A stretch of 9,046 nt of DNA from Nocardioidaceae bacterium (GTDB taxonomy: Bacteria > Actinomycetota > Actinomycetes > Propionibacteriales > Nocardioidaceae): NCBI GenBank assembly GCA_020438665.1, contig JAGQUE010000619.1, positions 1-9,046 on the forward strand, read 5' to 3'. Positions 6,531 to 9,046 of this stretch are shown here, one piece after another; the first letter of the stretch is position 1, and the number at the start of each line of letters is the position of its first letter. A program made the translations under genes and the position numbers. The notes beneath the pieces were generated by a model, which did no database searches, had not been told where the DNA came from, and was given only the letters and a program-made list of their open reading frames with translations.

Positions 6531-6593
6531 GGAGCTTGCTGGAGGGTGTGCCCTCTTTCCTCATAACCCAGAGGTCGCCCTCCAGCAAGCTCC
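6531..6593. repeat. Hairpin with perfect 16-bp stem; loop holds a tRNA-fMet-like segment
   Basis: GGAGCTTGCTGGAGGG (6531-6546) and CCCTCCAGCAAGCTCC (6578-6593) are exact inverted repeats around 31 nt. Inside, CCTCT (6552-6556) can pair with AGAGG (6570-6574). The segment 6560-6578, CTCATAACCCAGAGGTCGC, matches my recall of the anticodon loop, 3' anticodon stem and variable loop of actinobacterial initiator tRNA. No full tRNA fold is present. It begins 21 bp after the third HTH gene, with no T-tract, so it is not a standard terminator. Confidence 0.6.
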
Positions 6594-6656
6594 GCGAATC
6601 CCGGCGGGACTCAGCGGCATGTGAGACACCATGGGTCGCCGGGGAGAGCCTCGATG

Positions 6657-6691
6657 CGCTGACCTCTTTCGAAACGACCCAGAGGTCAGCG
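6657..6691. repeat. Second hairpin, 11-bp stem, related to the first
   Basis: CGCTGACCTCT (6657-6667) and AGAGGTCAGCG (6681-6691) pair perfectly around 13 nt. The inner part follows the same pattern as the first hairpin: CCTCTTTC, six variable bases, then ACCCAGAGGTC (6552-6576 and 6663-6687). The sequence after the stem (ACTTTGGGTT) is mildly T-rich, so it could be a weak terminator. It could also be a protein-binding palindrome ahead of the DUF6933 gene. Confidence 0.55.
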
Positions 6692-6757
6692 ACTTTGGGT
6701 TGAGTCCTCCGATGTGGTCGTCAGTCGCGAGGTTGCGTCGTGCCGGAGAATGTCGGC

Positions 6758-7276
6758 ATGCTGATCCTGCGCGCCACCAGGAAGCTGCGTGCCAAGATCG
6801 GCGGTGCCGCGCCGATGGCGGGTGAGGCATCCACGACGTTGCTCGGCGACTGGTACGCCAATCTGATCGGCTGGCGGCGTCCGCACGTCATCGTGGTCAA
6901 CGCCCGGACCCTTGTCCCGGTGATCGCCCCGCTCACACCTGCCAAGGGTTTCCCGGGGAGGCTCGCCGACGTCATTGCCGGGGCTCTGGGGGCCCTCGAC
7001 GTTCCCGAAGATGTGGTGGAGGCCGAGCGTGAGCGCATGCGGGAGGTAGGGGTCGCTCCGACGCTCGACCGTTCCGTCGTGGGCTCGATGACCGACTTCA
7101 TCTTCCTTGCCGATCACCGCCGAGACCGTGCCGCCCTGGACCTGGGTGAACTCTGCCGGGAACTCGCCCACGTGCCGTGCGGCCCGCTCTACAAGTCGCA
7201 CACATTCCCCGACGCCGAGCTGAGGGCCGTACTCGGACTAGCCGATGGTTCGGCCGATCCCAGGATCAGCGACTGA
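6758..7276 (+). CDS. DUF6933-like protein
   Basis: A 172-aa soluble protein. Its opening MLILRATRKLRAKI and the later GDWYANLI (30-37), VVNARTLVPVIAPL (about 47-60), APTLDRSVVGSMTDFIF (about 101-117) and HVPCGPL near the C-terminus fit the DUF6933 family as I recall it. No biochemical function is known to me for this family. The ATG at 6758 fits the family start and has GGAG 9 bp upstream; an in-frame GTG at 6740 would add six residues. It stands alone, convergent with the next gene 30 bp away, and has no signal peptide or membrane segment. The family name is from memory and needs a profile search. Confidence 0.7.
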   Translation: MLILRATRKLRAKIGGAAPMAGEASTTLLGDWYANLIGWRRPHVIVVNARTLVPVIAPLTPAKGFPGRLADVIAGALGALDVPEDVVEAERERMREVGVAPTLDRSVVGSMTDFIFLADHRRDRAALDLGELCRELAHVPCGPLYKSHTFPDAELRAVLGLADGSADPRISD

Positions 7277-7306
7277 GCCGACATCCTTTGAGCCAGCGAG
7301 GCAGGG

Positions 7307-7910
7307 TCAGGCGAGGCCGCCGAGAGCTTCACGCATAGAGCGCACTGCCTCGGCGGCTCGCCACAGGTGGTGCTCGGGCTGGATCCCGTAGCCGCGATGG
7401 GCGCGCCGCCAATCGGCATCCCAGTAGCCGTCGAGGACCTCGGAGAGGTGACGCTGAGCACGGGGGAGTCCATCGGTCAGGTACTCGAGCAACTCGGCGG
7501 TGGTCGGCGTCTCGATCATTGTGTCGCTGACGGTGTCATTGTGAAGGTGGCGCAGGAGGAGTTCGTCGGGTCCGGTCTTGGCGGACCAGACTCGTGCGAC
7601 CCTCCGTACCTGGTGATCCCAGGCAGGTACGCCCTGGGACCGCCACCGCGCGTCGATCGGCCGCTTGTCCAACCTCAGGAACGACTCGCATGCTGCCACC
7701 GCGGGGTGCAGGGCAAGGTACGGCAGCTCGTCTGCCGGGACGTCCACTCGGACGACGACGACGGCCCACTCGATCTGCTCGGCCCGGTCCAGCAGATCGC
7801 CGCCGACCCACAGCTCGGAGAGCGGGCGTGAGGTCACCGGGGAAGCGAGCAAGCCGGTCTGCTTCCTCAGTCAGCTCGGTGACGTGGCGTAGCGCGGTGC
7901 CCCTCTTCAT
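7307..7910 (-). pseudogene. DUF7711-like gene with an apparent frameshift
   Basis: Two minus-strand frames together make one plausible protein of about 200 residues. The start, MKRGTALRHVTELTEEADRLARFP, is read from the ATG at 7910. The rest, from SELWVGGDLLDRAEQIEWAVVVV to HRGYGIQPEHHLWRAAEAV and the stop at 7307-7309, lies in the frame offset by one base. That second frame has a stop at 7871-7873, so the shift falls between about 7825 and 7870. A four-G run at 7839-7842 is a natural slip point; one base fewer there joins the frames. Alternatives are translation from a TTG at 7852 without a ribosome site, programmed +1 shifting, or a sequencing error. Similarity to DUF7711 proteins is from memory; their function is unknown to me. 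Confidence 0.6.
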
Positions 7911-7962
7911 CGGGCCAGTCTGCACCGTCACCGGCAACGGCTTAGGCCCCGACTCAGCTCGG

Positions 7963-7968
7963 TAGGGT
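7963..7968 (+). promoter_or_regulatory. Possible -10 box TAGGGT of the 299-aa gene
   Basis: TAGGGT ends 8 bp before the GTG at 7977, a spacing compatible with leaderless transcription, and no ribosome site precedes the GTG. The 66-bp gap to the divergent DUF7711-like start leaves little room for other signals. This is a weak match, read from position more than sequence. Confidence 0.3.
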
Positions 7969-7976
7969 GCGGTGTC

Positions 7977-8876
7977 GTGGCCGTGGAGCGTCTGAACCGG
8001 GAGGAGTTCTTCGCCAAGCTCGCCCCGATGGACGAGGCTGAGCTGAGGAAGACGCTGTGGACGCTCTACTGGCGTGGCACAGCACCCGTCCGGGAGCGGA
8101 TCGAGGCCCTCCTCGACCCGCCCAGTGATGCGGGTGTGCGGGCCGGCCGCGAGGCGGCAGCTTTGCCGGACGCGGCCGCGGTGCTCGCACAGGTCCGCGA
8201 GTTCGCTGCGCTGGCGCGCCGGGGCGGGTACCTCGGCCGTGACCGTCGGGTCTCGCCGAAGGAGCGGTCGCGGTGGAGGTTCACGTTCCGCAACCATGCG
8301 GTCCGTTCAGTCGAGGCGCTGCGCGGTGAGGATATTGAGAGTGCCGGCGCCGCTGTGGCCATCATGGTCGACCTGGCCTGTGAGACCAGGGGTTACGACT
8401 ACTTCCGTTCCGAGGATCCGGTCGAGGCGGCCCGATTCGTGGTCTCTGATGCAATCGCGGAGCTGTGGACCCAGATGCAGCGGACCTACGGCGTCGATGG
8501 GCTGATCGAACGTGCCGTTGGGCAGCTGGTGAGGTGGGAGTCCCGTTACGGCTGGTCCCGCCGAGGCGAGGGCTGGGTGAGCCAGCACGAGACCTCCCTC
8601 GCCAACGTCCTTGCCCGGTTGCTGGTGGCGCCGGAGTCCTGGACGGCGGCGGCCCGCCGTTACCTCGACGAGCTGGATCGCTTCGGGGGAAGGGGACGAC
8701 AGCAGCGGGCCGAGGACCTGGCCGAGTGGAACGCACTGCTCATCGACCGCCTGCTGGGTTCCGACGGCGAGGAGTTGCTGGACCGGCTGGTGGCCCATCC
8801 CGCTCTGGCCGGACGGCAGGCAGCCGTTCTGCGGGCACACCTGATGATGCGGCGAGGCGAGTCGGATGACGGCTGA
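7977..8876 (+). CDS. Hypothetical helical protein, 299 aa
   Basis: I do not recognise this family. The protein is predicted by eye to be largely alpha-helical and soluble, with many Leu/Ala/Arg/Glu-rich amphipathic stretches. Recognisable segments are DEAELRKTLWTLYWRGTAPV (about 18-40), RWRFTFRNHAVRSVEALRGE (about 99-120), ETRGYDYFRSEDPVEAARF (about 135-155), LVRWESRYGWSRRGEGW (about 185-205) and a C-terminal helical run ending HLMMRRGESDDG. No catalytic motif, membrane helix or HTH is evident. GTG at 7977 is the first start in frame after a possible -10 box; GTG 7983 is an alternative. It is the last gene before the right end and is divergent from the broken DUF7711-like gene, so it reads as accessory cargo of unknown role. 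Confidence 0.75.
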   Translation: MAVERLNREEFFAKLAPMDEAELRKTLWTLYWRGTAPVRERIEALLDPPSDAGVRAGREAAALPDAAAVLAQVREFAALARRGGYLGRDRRVSPKERSRWRFTFRNHAVRSVEALRGEDIESAGAAVAIMVDLACETRGYDYFRSEDPVEAARFVVSDAIAELWTQMQRTYGVDGLIERAVGQLVRWESRYGWSRRGEGWVSQHETSLANVLARLLVAPESWTAAARRYLDELDRFGGRGRQQRAEDLAEWNALLIDRLLGSDGEELLDRLVAHPALAGRQAAVLRAHLMMRRGESDDG

Positions 8877-8900
8877 CCTGCGCCTCCGCACCGTCAGCCG
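8870..8900. terminator. Hairpin overlapping the stop codon of the 299-aa gene
   Basis: CGGCTGAC (8870-8877) pairs with GTCAGCCG (8893-8900) around 15 nt. The TGA stop lies within the left arm. There is no T-tract, so it may be a processing or mRNA-stabilising structure in front of the stronger terminator downstream. Confidence 0.3.
8873..8883 (+). repeat. CTGACCTGCGC, possible arm-type recombinase site (right, outer copy)
   Basis: Same 11-mer as 2871-2881 near the left end, in the same orientation. It overlaps the stop codon and the first hairpin after the 299-aa gene, so shared sequence with the hairpin may be incidental. Confidence 0.25.
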
Positions 8901-8906
8901 CGCCTC

Positions 8907-8928
8907 GCTGGGGCCGCGCTGGGGCCGC
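8907..8928. repeat. Two tandem copies of GCTGGGGCCGC
   Basis: An 11-bp unit is repeated exactly twice without a gap, in the non-coding stretch between the last gene and the terminator. It could be a pair of protein-binding sites or a simple duplication. Confidence 0.5.
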
Positions 8929-8938
8929 ACGCCAACGA

Positions 8939-8998
8939 AAAACGGCGTCTGACGCGGGAAGACGTCGAAAGACGTTTCCGCAGGTCAGACGCCGTTTT
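8939..8998. terminator. Strong hairpin terminator, bidirectional type
   Basis: AAAACGGCGTCTGAC (8939-8953) and GTCAGACGCCGTTTT (8984-8998) form a perfect 15-bp stem. The intervening bases continue the stem with bulges, down to a GAAA loop at 8967-8970. The A-tract before and T-tract after are those of an intrinsic terminator working in both directions. It would stop the 299-aa gene and insulate the element from the chromosome to the right. Confidence 0.8.
8979..8988 (-). repeat. CTGACCTGCG (inverted copy), possible arm-type site (right, inner copy)
   Basis: Third copy of the 10-mer seen at 2871 and 8873, here on the minus strand and 43 bp inside the right repeat. It lies within the terminator stem, so its recurrence could reflect that hairpin. 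Confidence 0.25.
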
Positions 8999-9013
8999 CG
9001 GCGACCATTGCGA

Positions 9014-9028
9014 GGGGTCGAAAACCCC
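9014..9028. terminator. Short hairpin next to the right repeat
   Basis: GGGGT (9014-9018) pairs with ACCCC (9024-9028) around CGAAA, three bases before the right 15-bp repeat. Read on the minus strand it directly follows the potential stop codon in the repeat, so it could be a 3'-end structure for a gene entering from the right. Confidence 0.3.
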
Positions 9029-9031
9029 CAA

Positions 9032-9046
9032 ATCAGATGTCGTAGT
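9032..9046. repeat. attR candidate, 15-bp direct repeat ATCAGATGTCGTAGT
   Basis: Exact copy of 2838-2852, 6194 bp away. It ends at the final base of the window, so the match may continue beyond it. A window or contig edge falling exactly at a repeat is itself consistent with an element boundary. Confidence 0.65.

Larger units (their letters stand above)
2838..9046. mobile_element. Small integrative element with tyrosine recombinase and AbiE cargo (~6.2 kb)
   Basis: The segment is bounded by an exact 15-bp direct repeat (2838-2852 and 9032-9046) and encodes a tyrosine recombinase, an excisionase-like protein, another small HTH protein, an AbiEi/AbiEii pair and several accessory genes. No replication, conjugation, capsid or terminase genes are seen. 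It is therefore a non-self-transmissible island, or a satellite relying on a helper for transfer. The repeat reaches the last base of the window, so its true length on the right is unknown. The call rests on repeat plus integrase, without an empty-site comparison. Confidence 0.7.

Noticed and set aside
6531..6620. A tRNA-fMet gene
   Set aside because: Only about 19 bases match; no acceptor stem, D-arm or matching 5' anticodon stem is present, so it is at most a fragment or mimic.
7536..8297. A 253-codon minus frame spanning the gap and the start of the 299-aa gene
   Set aside because: Only the part from 7910 to about 7830 looks like protein; upstream it is a Pro/Arg-rich shadow of the plus-strand gene.
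2813..9012. Similarity between GCGATGGTCGGC (2815-2826) and the reverse complement of the right end (GCAATGGTCGCC) as a terminal inverted repeat
   Set aside because: Two mismatches in 12 bases and different placement relative to the repeats; chance is more likely.
1..9046. CRISPR arrays, rRNA genes, transposase genes and IS ends
   Set aside because: No regularly spaced repeats, no rRNA-like stretches and no transposase motifs were seen on either strand.

Overview
The window is high-GC DNA with actinobacterial gene content: a PucR/CdaR-type regulator with an RsbRD-like N-terminus, a DUF6933 protein, and leaderless-looking promoters. The genus cannot be fixed from the sequence; a member of Micrococcales or Propionibacteriales is plausible but only inferred. 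The window has two parts.

Part one (1-2837) is chromosomal. It holds the start of a thiamine-diphosphate (ThDP) enzyme gene of the acetolactate-synthase-like superfamily (minus strand, running off the left edge). A divergent pucR-like regulator gene follows (1413-2519, plus). The two share a 115-bp control region with two TTGTG...CACAA palindromes about 73 bp apart, good operator candidates. After pucR comes a stretch with only the 3' remnant of a YihY/BrkB-type membrane protein gene, next to a long hairpin.

Part two (2838-9046) looks like a complete small integrative element of about 6.2 kb. An exact 15-bp direct repeat, ATCAGATGTCGTAGT, lies at 2838-2852 and again at 9032-9046, the last bases of the window. 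Between the repeats, the left arm (minus strand) carries a two-gene recombination module: a 68-aa excisionase-like protein, then a 435-aa tyrosine recombinase with its own excisionase-like HTH at the N-terminus and an acidic tail. Next to it is a type IV AbiE toxin-antitoxin pair (abiEi antitoxin, abiEii nucleotidyltransferase toxin). The two AbiE genes overlap by 8 bp behind what looks like a self-repressed leaderless promoter.

The right arm carries a third small HTH gene (plus), then a non-coding stretch with two related hairpins. The loop of the first hairpin contains 19 bases that match, from memory, the anticodon/variable region of actinobacterial initiator tRNA-fMet. After that come a DUF6933 gene (plus), an apparently frameshifted DUF7711-like gene (minus) and an unrecognised 299-aa helical protein gene (plus). 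A strong bidirectional-type terminator hairpin lies just inside the right repeat.

The int/xis module explains mobility, and AbiE is a known phage-resistance and maintenance cargo. The right-arm genes are accessory cargo of unknown function and the best place to look for an undescribed system, but nothing in the sequence proves a function for them.
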